DNA from: Anaerolineaceae bacterium | Lineage (GTDB): Bacteria > Chloroflexota > Anaerolineae > JAAYZQ01 | Assembly: GCA_012514775.1 (NCBI GenBank) | Contig: JAAYZQ010000072.1 | Coordinates: 1-12,194, forward strand | DNA: 12,194 bases | Reading direction: 5' to 3' | Shown here: positions 1 to 6,351 of the stretch, piece by piece | Layout: the number at the start of each line of letters is the position of its first letter | How positions within the stretch are numbered: position 1 is the first letter of the stretch | The notes under the pieces: generated by a model | Seen by the model: only the letters and a program-made list of their open reading frames with translations | What the model was told of the DNA's origin: nothing | Database searches by the model: none | Program-made: the position numbers and the translations under genes

Positions 1-732
1 ATTGGCCCCGACGGCGAGACGCTGGCCGCCGGCAGCACCGACGCCCTCGTTCGCCTGTGGAGCGTGGAGACCGGGGAGCTCCTGGGACAGTCGGGCGCGC
101 CCACCGACCTGGTTCACAGTCTGGCCTTCAGCCCCGATGGCCGGCGCCTGGCCGCCGGAGACGGCGACGGGCACCTGTGGGCCTGGGACCTGGCCGCCCC
201 GCTGAGCGCCGGGCCCCTCCTCAGCTTCGACAACCCGCCGACCGTGCTGAGCCTGTCCTTCGACCCCTCCAGGGGCGAGGGGGAGCACGTCCTGGCCGCG
301 GGCAGCGGTTTTGGCGCCATCCGCGTGTGGGCTCTCGATGCGGGCAGCCTGCTGCGCGAGATTCAGGCGAGCGGCAACAGCGTGCGGGCCGTCTACAGCC
401 CCGACGGCGCCCTCCTGGCCGCGGGCAGCGGCGGCTACGAGCCCGACCACGCCGTCCGCCTCTGGGATGCGTCCAGCGGCGAGGTGCGGCAGGTGCTCGG
501 CGGGCACGAGCACGACGTGAACGCCCTGGCCTTTAGCCCCGACGGTCGCCTCCTCGCTTCCGGAGACGCCCAGGGTGTCACGCGCCTGTGGGACGCGGCC
601 ACTGGCGAGTCGCTCCAGGTGCTCGACCAGGGTTGGGGGGTGTATGGCCTGGCCTTCCGGCCCGACGGCCGGCGGTTGGCCTCTGCCGGGTTCGACGGCC
701 TCGTCTGGATCTGGGGCGTGCCCGGCGAATGA
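1..732 (+). CDS. WD40 repeat protein, C-terminal part
   Basis: The frame is open from the first base of the window and ends at TGA 730-732, so this is the last 243 residues of a longer protein whose start lies outside. Five full WD40 blades and part of a sixth are visible. Each has the usual pattern of a 'SPDGRRLAAG' strand followed by a closing 'RLWD' or 'IWGV' strand, for example near residues 40-62, 138-153, 176-198 and 216-241. The protein ends directly after the last blade (WIWGVPGE), so the propeller is C-terminal. WD40 propellers are binding scaffolds with no catalysis of their own; in bacteria they are often fused to N-terminal kinase, caspase-like or NTPase domains. Which one is fused here cannot be seen. 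Nothing links it functionally to the importer operon downstream. Family call is sure; role unknown. Confidence 0.9.
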   Translation: MGPDGETLAAGSTDALVRLWSVETGELLGQSGAPTDLVHSLAFSPDGRRLAAGDGDGHLWAWDLAAPLSAGPLLSFDNPPTVLSLSFDPSRGEGEHVLAAGSGFGAIRVWALDAGSLLREIQASGNSVRAVYSPDGALLAAGSGGYEPDHAVRLWDASSGEVRQVLGGHEHDVNALAFSPDGRLLASGDAQGVTRLWDAATGESLQVLDQGWGVYGLAFRPDGRRLASAGFDGLVWIWGVPGE

Positions 733-744
733 GGCCCGCCGCTG

Positions 745-765
745 GGACAGGTTGACAGCCTGTCC
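745..765 (+). terminator. Hairpin after WD40 gene, possible terminator
   Basis: GGACAGG (745-751) pairs perfectly with CCTGTCC (759-765) around a 7-nt loop, starting 12 nt after the WD40 stop codon. There is no run of T after it, so this is not a canonical intrinsic terminator; position alone suggests the role. Confidence 0.35.
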
Positions 766-792
766 GACGTGCGCCGTGTGCCGGGCGACCCC

Positions 793-821
793 TTGTCTTT
801 TGACCCGCGGCGTGGTATACT
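793..821 (+). promoter_or_regulatory. Sigma-70 type promoter of the sugar importer operon
   Basis: TTGTCT (793-798) and TATACT (816-821) are separated by 17 bp. Transcription would start near 828 and run into the binding-protein gene with a leader of about 360 nt. A TTGACC at 800-805 is closer to the -35 consensus but would leave only a 10-bp spacer, so the TTGTCT box is preferred. Confidence 0.5.
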
Positions 822-892
822 GCATCAAGCCGAGGGGGGACGGGAGAAAGTGGGGTCCGTTCTCTCTCGTTTCTCGTGGGCAAGGGGCATGG

Positions 893-922
893 CTCCCGCC
901 GGGCAAAGCCCGGCGATGGGAG
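893..922 (+). promoter_or_regulatory. Strong GC hairpin in the operon leader
   Basis: GCCGGGC (898-904), loop AAA, GCCCGGC (908-914) form a perfect 7-bp stem. It is extended by CTCCC (893-897) pairing with GGGAG (918-922) across a 3-nt bulge (GAT), giving 12 base pairs. It lies about 65 nt into the predicted leader. It could be a repeat element, an attenuating or stabilising RNA structure, or simply part of the adjacent palindrome cluster; no T-tract follows. Confidence 0.5.
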
Positions 923-935
923 ATATCACCTCAAA

Positions 936-1022
936 TGTAGGGGCGAACCCCTGCGGTCGCCCAGAGTGTAGGGGCGAACTCTTGCGGTCGCCCCGTTGGG
1001 CAGGCGCAAGACCTGCCCCTAC
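936..1022. repeat. Cluster of three short palindromic repeats (REP-like)
   Basis: Two direct copies of a unit beginning TGTAGGGGCGAA and ending in CGGTCGCCC lie at about 936-962 and 968-993. Each is itself a hairpin: GGGCGA-A-CC pairs with GGTCGCCC in the first copy. A third, inverted and diverged unit runs from about 995 to 1022: GGGCAGG (998-1004) pairs with CCTGCCC (1012-1018), and it ends in CCCCTACC, the reverse of the GTAGGGG that opens the other two. The pattern is that of dispersed extragenic palindromic elements. Confidence 0.75.
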
Positions 1023-1187
1023 CGCGAATCGAATGATTGACAGGACACGATAGGAGGTTGCACGAGAGGAAGGAGAGAGGCGAGAAGGAAAGACTGAAGT
1101 CGCGAGCGTGGCCGCTACTCTACGACGACGTGCTATCGAGTGCCGATCCCCCAAGGGGCCGGCCGTTTACCACAACCAGGAGGAAAG

Positions 1188-2585
1188 ATGAAAAAGCTTG
1201 GGATCCTCGTAGTCTTGTTGGTCCTGGGGCTCATGGCCGTGCAGTGCGGTGCCACGCCAGAGCCCACGGCGGAACCCACGCAGGCAGCCGCTGCAACGGA
1301 GGCGCCGACCACCGCGGCAGAGGCAACCGAAGCCCCCGACGCCACGGAGGCTCCGCCAGCGGAGGAGGAGCGGACGCTGGTGGTCTGGGACCAGTTCTAC
1401 CGGGGCGTGGAAAGCGACGTCATCGACACGCTGAACGCCGAATTCGAGGCGGAGCATCCCGGGGTGACGGTCGAGCGCGTGTCCAAGGTGCTCGACGACC
1501 TGAACACGACGGTCAAGCTGGCCATGAGCGAGCCGGGCGGCCCCGACGTCAGCCAGGTGAACCAGGGTCGCGGCGACATGGGCGCCATGGTCGAGGCCGA
1601 CCTGCTGTTGCCCCTGGACGACTATGCCGAACAGTACGGTTGGAACGACCTCTTCTCGGCCAGCGTCCTCAGCCGCAACAGCTTTACGCCCGACGGCGCG
1701 ACCTTTGGCGAGGGATCCCTCTATGGCGTCAGCCCCACCGCCGAGGTCGTGGGCGTCTACTACAACAAGCAAAAGTTCGAGGAGCACGGCTGGACCGTGC
1801 CCGCCACCTGGGACGAGTTCACCCAGCTCCTGGCCGACATCGAGGCTGCCGGCGAGACCCCCATCGCCTTTGGCAACCTGGACGGCTGGAACGGCATCCA
1901 CGAGTTCAGTGCCGTGCAGCACGTCTTGGTCGACGGGGAGTACATCAACGACTTTGTCTATGGCGTCAACAACGTCAGCTTTGACACGCCCGAGAACCGG
2001 CAAGCCGCCGAGATTATGCAGGAGTGGGTCGAGGCCGGCTACTTTACCGAGGGCTTTATGGGGATCGGCTACGACGACGTCACGGTGCTCTTCAAGAACG
2101 GAGATGGCGTCCTGACCATCACCGGCAGCTGGCTGGCCGGCGAGCTGGTCGACGCCGAGTTCGACTATGGCTTCTTCCTGGTGCCCCAGGAGTCCGCCGG
2201 CGAGCCGCAGCTCGCCATCGGTGGGGTGGGCATCCCCTATGCCATCCGCAAGACCACCGAAAACCCTGACCTGGCCGCCGAGTACGTCAACTGGATGGTG
2301 AGCCCCCGCGCTGCCGAGCTGTGGGCCGAAGCGAGCTTTGTGCCCGCCATGCCCCTGCCCGAGGGCACCGAGGTCGAGGAGGGCAGCCTCTTTGCCGACA
2401 CCGTTGCGGCCTGGAACCACATCAACGAGGACGATGGCGTGGGCCATTACATCGACTGGGCCACGCCCACCTTCTATGACACCATCGTCGCCGAGCTGCA
2501 AAAGCTCTTTGGCATGCAGACGACGCCGGACGAGTTCGCGACCAACGTGCAGCAGGACTATGCTGCCTTCCTGGCCGGACAGTAG
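1188..2585 (+). CDS. ABC sugar-binding lipoprotein (extracellular, family 1)
   Basis: This 465-residue protein is the substrate-binding part of a carbohydrate ABC importer, tethered outside the membrane. The start is ATG 1188, preceded by AGGAGG at 1178-1183; an upstream in-frame start at 1140 would bury the signal peptide. Residues 1-20 are a lipoprotein signal (MKK, then a hydrophobic core, then Cys20), with an unusual box A-V-Q-C: Gln at -1 is not the normal Gly/Ala/Ser. Residues 22-56 are an Ala/Thr/Glu/Pro-rich linker of the kind common in Chloroflexota lipoproteins. The folded domain begins near RTLVVWDQF and shows family hallmarks: VSKVLDDLNTTVKLAMSE, GSLYGVSPTAEVVGVYYNK, WDEFTQLLADI and GSWLAGEL. 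The next genes encode the two permeases. Ligand is not readable; the neighbouring glycosidase suggests an oligosaccharide or glucoside. Ends in TAG. Confidence 0.93.
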   Translation: MKKLGILVVLLVLGLMAVQCGATPEPTAEPTQAAAATEAPTTAAEATEAPDATEAPPAEEERTLVVWDQFYRGVESDVIDTLNAEFEAEHPGVTVERVSKVLDDLNTTVKLAMSEPGGPDVSQVNQGRGDMGAMVEADLLLPLDDYAEQYGWNDLFSASVLSRNSFTPDGATFGEGSLYGVSPTAEVVGVYYNKQKFEEHGWTVPATWDEFTQLLADIEAAGETPIAFGNLDGWNGIHEFSAVQHVLVDGEYINDFVYGVNNVSFDTPENRQAAEIMQEWVEAGYFTEGFMGIGYDDVTVLFKNGDGVLTITGSWLAGELVDAEFDYGFFLVPQESAGEPQLAIGGVGIPYAIRKTTENPDLAAEYVNWMVSPRAAELWAEASFVPAMPLPEGTEVEEGSLFADTVAAWNHINEDDGVGHYIDWATPTFYDTIVAELQKLFGMQTTPDEFATNVQQDYAAFLAGQ

Positions 2586-2590
2586 CATCT

Positions 2591-2632
2591 CCGGGCCCCT
2601 CCCTCTCACGCCGGGTGGTGGGAGGGGCCCGG
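2591..2632 (+). promoter_or_regulatory. Perfect 13-bp intercistronic hairpin after the binding-protein gene
   Basis: CCGGGCCCCTCCC (2591-2603) and GGGAGGGGCCCGG (2620-2632) are exact reverse complements around a 16-nt loop, starting 5 nt after the TAG stop of the binding-protein gene and ending 25 nt before the permease start. No T-run follows, so full termination is unlikely. In malE-malF-type operons an RNA hairpin in this place protects the 3' end of the binding-protein message and lowers expression of the permeases; that role is inferred here from structure and position. Confidence 0.7.
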
Positions 2633-2657
2633 GCCTGCGCCACCCATCGGGGTCGAG

Positions 2658-3551
2658 ATGAACCAGCGAGCGCGCCGTCCTGGCGAATCCCGCTTCCTGG
2701 GCTGGCTGTACCTTGCGCCCGGGCTCGCCATCTACCTGGTCTTTGTGCTCTATCCCATCCTCGAAACGGTTCGCACCAGTTTCTACCGCTGGGATGGGTT
2801 CAGCCGGGACCGCCAGTTTATCGGGCTGCAGAACTATGCCACGCTCCTGGGCGACAACCAGTTTCTTCTCGCCCTGTCGCACAATCTCTTTTTCATCCTT
2901 TTTTACAGCCTGCTGCCCATTCTCATCGGCCTCTTTTTGACCAGCCTCATGGGCCGGCAACGGCTGAAGGGCATGACGCTCTACCGGGCCGGGCTGTTTG
3001 TGCCCCAGGTCATCAGCATGGTCGTGGTGGGCGTCGTCTGGCGTTGGATCTTTAACCCGGCCTTTGGCCCCCTCAACCGCTTCCTGAACTCGGTCGGGCT
3101 GGAGGCGCTGGCCAAGTCCTGGCTGGGCGACTTTACCTGGGCCCTGCCCGCCGTGGGCGCCATCGGCACGTGGGTGCAGTATGGCTTTTGCATGGTCCTC
3201 TTCCTGGCGGGGATCCAGCGCATCTCGCCCGAGCTGTACGAGGCCGCCCAGTTGGACGGCGCGGGCGAATACCAGCAGTTTCGCCACGTGACCCTGCCCG
3301 GCCTGCGCCCCGAGATCGTCGTGGCGCTCATCACGACGCTCATCGCCGCCCTGCGCGTCTTTGACCTGGTCTTTGTGACCACCAAGGGCGGCCCGGGCGA
3401 GCAGACGCTCGTGGTGGCGTTCCTCGTCTACCGCGCCGCCTTCGAGCTGAACCGCATCGGTTACGCGGCCGCCGTGGCGACCATCTTGACGGTGCTGATT
3501 CTGACCATCTCGTTCTTTATTCTGCGCTTTCAGCCCGAGCCGGAGGGGTGA
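2658..3551 (+). CDS. Sugar ABC transporter permease, MalF/UgpA type
   Basis: This 297-residue inner-membrane protein forms one half of the translocation pore. Hydrophobic segments lie near residues 14-38, 69-98, 111-131, 163-186, 218-241 and 268-290, giving six transmembrane helices, the usual number for the short MalF/UgpA/LacF type. The EAA loop, which docks the ATPase, is clear at residues 191-215 ([17 protein letters not shown], ending in LPGLRP). TKGGPG at 242-247 is also typical. ATG 2658 is used; only a weak G-rich site (GGGG near 2650) stands before it, in keeping with lower expression than the binding protein. It is separated from the MalG partner by only 2 nt. Family certain, substrate unknown. 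Confidence 0.93.
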   Translation: MNQRARRPGESRFLGWLYLAPGLAIYLVFVLYPILETVRTSFYRWDGFSRDRQFIGLQNYATLLGDNQFLLALSHNLFFILFYSLLPILIGLFLTSLMGRQRLKGMTLYRAGLFVPQVISMVVVGVVWRWIFNPAFGPLNRFLNSVGLEALAKSWLGDFTWALPAVGAIGTWVQYGFCMVLFLAGIQRISPELYEAAQLDGAGEYQQFRHVTLPGLRPEIVVALITTLIAALRVFDLVFVTTKGGPGEQTLVVAFLVYRAAFELNRIGYAAAVATILTVLILTISFFILRFQPEPEG

Positions 3552-3553
3552 CG

Positions 3554-4387
3554 ATGGACCGCGCCCGCAAGTGGTTTCGGACGTTCGCCCGCTACGCCGT
3601 TCTGACCTTTTTCCTGCTGGTCGTCCTGCTGCCCATCCTGGGCATCGTCCTGAGCGCCTTCAAGACCACGACGGAGGTGATCCAGGGCCCCTTTGCCCTG
3701 CCCGAAACCTGGCGCGTGGACAATTTCGTCAACGCCTGGAACGCCGGCCGCTTTAGCTCCTACTTTCGCAGCAGCGTCATCGTCGTCATCCCGGTGGTCC
3801 TGGTCAGTGTCGTCCTGAGCACCCTCACGGGCTATGCCTTTGGCACGCTGCTCTTTCCCGGCCAGCGTATTCTGTTTGCCATCATGCTCATCGGCTTCAT
3901 GATCCCCTTCGAGGCCGTGGTCATCCCCCTCTACCACATGCTGTACGGCATGGGGCTGACCGACTCGTACTGGGCCCTGATCCTGCCCCAGATCGGCCTC
4001 AGCGTGAGCTTTGGCACCTTCTGGATGGCCAGCTTTTTCCGGAGCGCCCCCCAGGAGCTCATCGACGCGGCGACCATCGACGGGGCGAGCCGCTGGCAGG
4101 CCCTGTGGCAGGTGCTCTGGCCCCTGGCCCGTCCGGCGGTGCTGACCCTGGTCGTGCTTCTCTTCATGTGGACCTGGAACGAGTTCCTGCTGGCCCTGGT
4201 CCTCGTCCAGGACGAGAACCTGCGCACCCTGCCGGTGGGGCTGGCCTTCTTCCAGGGCCGCTTTACGGCCGACGTCCCGCGCCTGGCCGCCGGTTCCCTC
4301 ATCGTCGCCGGGCCCATCCTGGTGGTCTATGCCTTCTTCCAGCGCCACTTTATCCGCGGCATGCTGGGCGGGTCGCTGAAGGGATAG
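3554..4387 (+). CDS. Sugar ABC transporter permease, MalG/UgpE type
   Basis: This 277-residue protein is the second pore subunit. ATG 3554 is chosen: it has GGAGGGG at 3542-3548 with a 5-nt gap, while the alternative GTG 3548 overlaps that site. Six hydrophobic segments are visible, near residues 12-34, 74-97, 107-127, 138-160, 195-217 and 247-264. The EAA loop is at 167-190 (PQELIDAATIDGASRW, then WPLARP). The C-terminus GGSLKG is the usual MalG-type ending. It starts 2 nt after the MalF-type stop, so the two are surely co-transcribed and probably coupled. No ATPase gene of the MsmX/UgpC type follows; a shared ATPase encoded elsewhere is the likely partner. Ends in TAG (4385-4387). Confidence 0.93.
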   Translation: MDRARKWFRTFARYAVLTFFLLVVLLPILGIVLSAFKTTTEVIQGPFALPETWRVDNFVNAWNAGRFSSYFRSSVIVVIPVVLVSVVLSTLTGYAFGTLLFPGQRILFAIMLIGFMIPFEAVVIPLYHMLYGMGLTDSYWALILPQIGLSVSFGTFWMASFFRSAPQELIDAATIDGASRWQALWQVLWPLARPAVLTLVVLLFMWTWNEFLLALVLVQDENLRTLPVGLAFFQGRFTADVPRLAAGSLIVAGPILVVYAFFQRHFIRGMLGGSLKG

Positions 4388-4396
4388 GGAGGCATC

Positions 4397-4960
4397 GTGT
4401 CTTCCACGGTTCTCGTAGAGACTGCCCGCGAACGGGCCCTCGACATCCTCCGCCGCGCGGTCTCGGCCCAGGGCTTTCGCGCCTCCGCCTTGCCGGCCGG
4501 CTATCCGCAGATCTGGGCGCGCGACAGCATGGTCGCCTTCCTGGGGGCGGTGACCACCGGGGATCCCGACCTCATCGCCGCCGGCCGGGCTTCGCTGGAG
4601 ATCATGAGCGCCTACCAATCGCCTCTGGGCCTCATCCAGCTCAACGTCAACCCCGACACCGGCTACGTGAGCACCGAGAACGCCGGGGCTGTCGACGCCA
4701 ACCTGTGGTACGTCATCGGCCACTATCTCTACTACCAGGTCGCGGGCGACCTGTCGTTCCTGACGCAGCACTGGCCCAACATCGAGGCGGCTATTCGCTG
4801 GCTGACCTACCAGGACATGAACGAGTGCGGCTTGCTGGAGGTGCCGGAGGCTGGTGACTGGATGGACCTCCTGGCCGTGCGCTACAACGTCCTCTACGAC
4901 AACGTCCTCTACTACGCGGCGCTGCTGGCCTACCAGGAACTGCACAAGCTCCTGCCATAG
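4397..4960 (+). CDS. Six-hairpin glycosidase, N-terminal part (interrupted by amber codon)
   Basis: This 187-residue piece is the first half of an (alpha/alpha)6-barrel glycosidase resembling amylo-alpha-1,6-glucosidases and GH100-type neutral invertases. Start GTG 4397 has GGGAGG at 4387-4392 and lies 9 nt after the MalG-type stop. YPQIWARDSM (36-45) carries the Arg-Asp pair typical of the active-site region in these families; GDWMD (about 152-156) and RYNVLYDNVLYYAAL (about 161-175) are further family-like segments. The chain then stops at TAG 4958-4960. The next open stretch is in the same frame and continues the family sequence, so 4397-5731 is best read as one gene of about 444 codons broken by one stop. 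Either it is a pseudogene, the TAG is a sequence error or read through, or two chains assemble. Predicted role: cytoplasmic hydrolysis of the imported sugar. Confidence 0.8.
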   Translation: MSSTVLVETARERALDILRRAVSAQGFRASALPAGYPQIWARDSMVAFLGAVTTGDPDLIAAGRASLEIMSAYQSPLGLIQLNVNPDTGYVSTENAGAVDANLWYVIGHYLYYQVAGDLSFLTQHWPNIEAAIRWLTYQDMNECGLLEVPEAGDWMDLLAVRYNVLYDNVLYYAALLAYQELHKLLP

Positions 4961-4975
4961 AGGACGCCGTGCTAC

Positions 4976-5731
4976 GTGCCGGCCGTCGACGCGGCGGGCG
5001 TGCACGAGCGGATCAACCTCCTGATTTGGGTCGATCGCTGTTGGGTGGCCGAGCATTTCGCCGAGCACCTGGAGAGGCTCAAGACCATCCGGCTGGAGTG
5101 GTTCATGCTCTATCACAACGTGGGGACCATCTCCAGCCGGCCCTACTATCTTCCCTGGGTGGCGTTCCGCGAATATGGCGACTGGTGCGACAGCCTGGGC
5201 AACCTGCTGGCCATCCTCACCGGCGTGGCCGATGGACACCGCGCGGAGCACATCCTGCGCTACATGTACCAGGTGGGCATGGCCGAGCCGTATCCCACCC
5301 GGGCCATCCACCCGCCCATCTATCCCGGCGAGAGCAACTGGCGGGAGTACTATCGCAGCCGCAATCTGAACCTGCCCCATCAGTACCACAACGGCGGTAT
5401 CTGGCCCATGATCGGTGGCGCGCACGTGGCGGCCCTGGTGCGCCACCGCTGGCCGCGCGAGGCGCAGCGTCTCCTCGTCGCCCTGGCCGAGGCCAACCGC
5501 CAGGGCTTGCGCGACGAATGGGAGTTCAACGAGTGGTTGCACGGCGAGAGCGGCCGGCCCATGGGCTTTGCCCAGCAGGCCTGGTCGGCGGCCATGTACC
5601 TGTACGCCGAGCACTCCGTGCGCACCGGCCAACTGCCCCTCTTTGACGACCTGCTGGCCGCCAAGCCGGCATCGGCGGTGGCCGCCGAGGTGAACGAGGT
5701 GATCCTACGGGCAGGTGGGGGACCGGTGTAG
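4976..5731 (+). CDS. Six-hairpin glycosidase, C-terminal part (after amber codon)
   Basis: This is the same reading frame as the preceding piece, continuing after the in-frame TAG at 4958-4960. The GTG at 4976 gives 251 residues; its only nearby ribosome-site-like bases are GAGG at 4960-4963, 12 nt away, so independent initiation looks weak. The sequence has the second half of the barrel: LIWVDRCWVAEHF, then LYHNVGTISSRPYYLPWVAF, then YGDWCDSLGNLLAIL, then QYHNGGIWPMIGGAH and a C-terminal EFNEWLHGESGRPMGFAQQA, where a Glu and the NEWLHG..G motif typical of these glycosidases sit (Glu376 and Glu379 in read-through numbering). No other frame defect is seen in this half. Alone it lacks the WARD region and should not be active. 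Ends in TAG. Confidence 0.75.
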   Translation: MPAVDAAGVHERINLLIWVDRCWVAEHFAEHLERLKTIRLEWFMLYHNVGTISSRPYYLPWVAFREYGDWCDSLGNLLAILTGVADGHRAEHILRYMYQVGMAEPYPTRAIHPPIYPGESNWREYYRSRNLNLPHQYHNGGIWPMIGGAHVAALVRHRWPREAQRLLVALAEANRQGLRDEWEFNEWLHGESGRPMGFAQQAWSAAMYLYAEHSVRTGQLPLFDDLLAAKPASAVAAEVNEVILRAGGGPV

Positions 5732-5742
5732 CCGGCCCGGAG

Positions 5743-5765
5743 GGTGCCAGGGCCCCTTGGGCACC
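5743..5765 (+). terminator. Hairpin after the importer operon, possible terminator
   Basis: GGTGCC (5743-5748) pairs with GGCACC (5760-5765), and the inner bases AGGG/CCTT extend the stem after a bulged G. It begins 11 nt after the glycosidase stop. No T-tract follows, so the terminator role rests on position. Confidence 0.35.
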
Positions 5766-5802
5766 GGGCTGAGAGCGCTGCTGCAACCCGTGGCCGATGC
5801 AT

Positions 5803-5831
5803 TTGCTGATTCATCGAACGTTTGCTACAAT
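5803..5831 (+). promoter_or_regulatory. Extended -10 promoter of the small membrane protein pair
   Basis: TTGCTG (5803-5808) and TACAAT (5826-5831) are 17 bp apart, and TGC directly before the -10 box gives an extended -10. Start of transcription would be near 5838, leaving a leader of about 50 nt to the ATG at 5888. Confidence 0.6.
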
Positions 5832-5887
5832 AACGCAGTCTCGATCGATCTCAAGGCCAAGATGGCCGACTTGACACGAGGGGCTCG

Positions 5888-6322
5888 ATGACGCGGACAC
5901 CGTCTCTGTGGCGCATTATCACTGTTGATTATCTAGCCTCCATTGGAGCTCTCATGCCAGTGGTCGTGTGGGGCCTCGCGTTGCTTGCCCGGATCCTGGA
6001 TCCTGACGCCGCGGCCTTCTTTCGGCTCATCGCTCCCGCGGTTACAGTGGCGGGATTGATCCTCCTGTTGTGGCGAATCAGGAGCATTCGAGCCGTGGTA
6101 AGTGGTGGTGACGAGGTGCCCGGAATCGTCGCCGGCATCGACTTTGTGCGCGGCCGCGGCCGAATAGGCTATGTCTATACATACCGCGGCCAGAAGTACT
6201 TGAGCAGCAATGCCTTGCAGGTGTCGGCCATCACGCGTTCCCTGGCGCAAGGCCAGGAAGTCACGGTGATGGTGGATCCCCTCAAGCCCAAGCGCGCTTT
6301 TGTACGCGAGCTATACCTCTAG
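5888..6322 (+). CDS. Small membrane protein, DUF3592-like
   Basis: This 144-residue protein has two hydrophobic segments (about residues 15-36 and 44-63), then a short basic stretch and a soluble domain. The domain shows GYVYTYRGQKY (94-104) and, near the end, VMVDPLKPKRAFVREL (127-142), which fits the DUF3592 pattern of a beta-rich domain ending in a 'V.Y.P..P..A.L' motif. Function of that family is not known. ATG 5888 has GAGGGG at 5878-5883. Its own promoter lies upstream, and the next gene starts 29 nt after the stop, so the two form a small operon. Codons such as TAT, CTA, ATT and GGA are more frequent at the start than in the strongly GC-ending neighbours, which may mean low expression or a different origin. 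Family call moderate. Confidence 0.75.
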   Translation: MTRTPSLWRIITVDYLASIGALMPVVVWGLALLARILDPDAAAFFRLIAPAVTVAGLILLLWRIRSIRAVVSGGDEVPGIVAGIDFVRGRGRIGYVYTYRGQKYLSSNALQVSAITRSLAQGQEVTVMVDPLKPKRAFVRELYL

Positions 6323-6351
6323 CGGGCAACACTACCTGTTCGAGGAGGAAC

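Larger units (their letters stand above)
733..1187. other. 455-nt intergenic region with promoter, hairpins and repeats
   Basis: No convincing gene lies between the WD40 stop and the binding-protein start. The region holds, in order, a hairpin just after the WD40 stop (745-765), a sigma-70 type promoter (793-821), a long GC hairpin (893-922), a cluster of palindromic repeats (936-1022), a purine-rich stretch (about 1051-1098) and the ribosome binding site AGGAGG at 1178-1183. If the promoter is used, the binding-protein mRNA has an untranslated leader of roughly 360 nt. I recognise no known riboswitch in it. Confidence 0.7.

Noticed and set aside
936..1022. Repeats as a CRISPR array
   Set aside because: Only two direct units and one inverted, diverged unit, with a spacing of a few bases instead of regular spacers, and no cas genes.
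1037..1065. TTGACA at 1037-1042 as a second importer promoter
   Set aside because: No acceptable -10 box stands 16-18 bp downstream.
822..1187. Riboswitch in the importer leader
   Set aside because: The structures there are simple palindromes and repeats; I could not match any conserved riboswitch core.
1167..3287. Very long antisense open frame (about 700 codons) opposite the binding protein and permease
   Set aside because: Strong GC-ending codons on the coding strand keep the opposite frame free of stops. Its translation is low-complexity with no domain, and the plus-strand genes are clear family members.
4958..4960. Amber codon in the glycosidase as a pyrrolysine site
   Set aside because: Kept only as a remote option: five nearby genes stop with TAG, glycosidases are not known to need pyrrolysine, and no pyl genes are in the window.
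3530..5632. Long antisense open frame opposite the MalG-type permease and glycosidase
   Set aside because: Same cause: a shadow of GC-rich coding sequence. It also spans gene ends, and no motif is visible.
5871..5887. TTGACA at 5871-5876 as a promoter for the DUF3592-like gene
   Set aside because: The matching -10 would fall inside the coding sequence and is not present; the pair at 5803-5831 is better.
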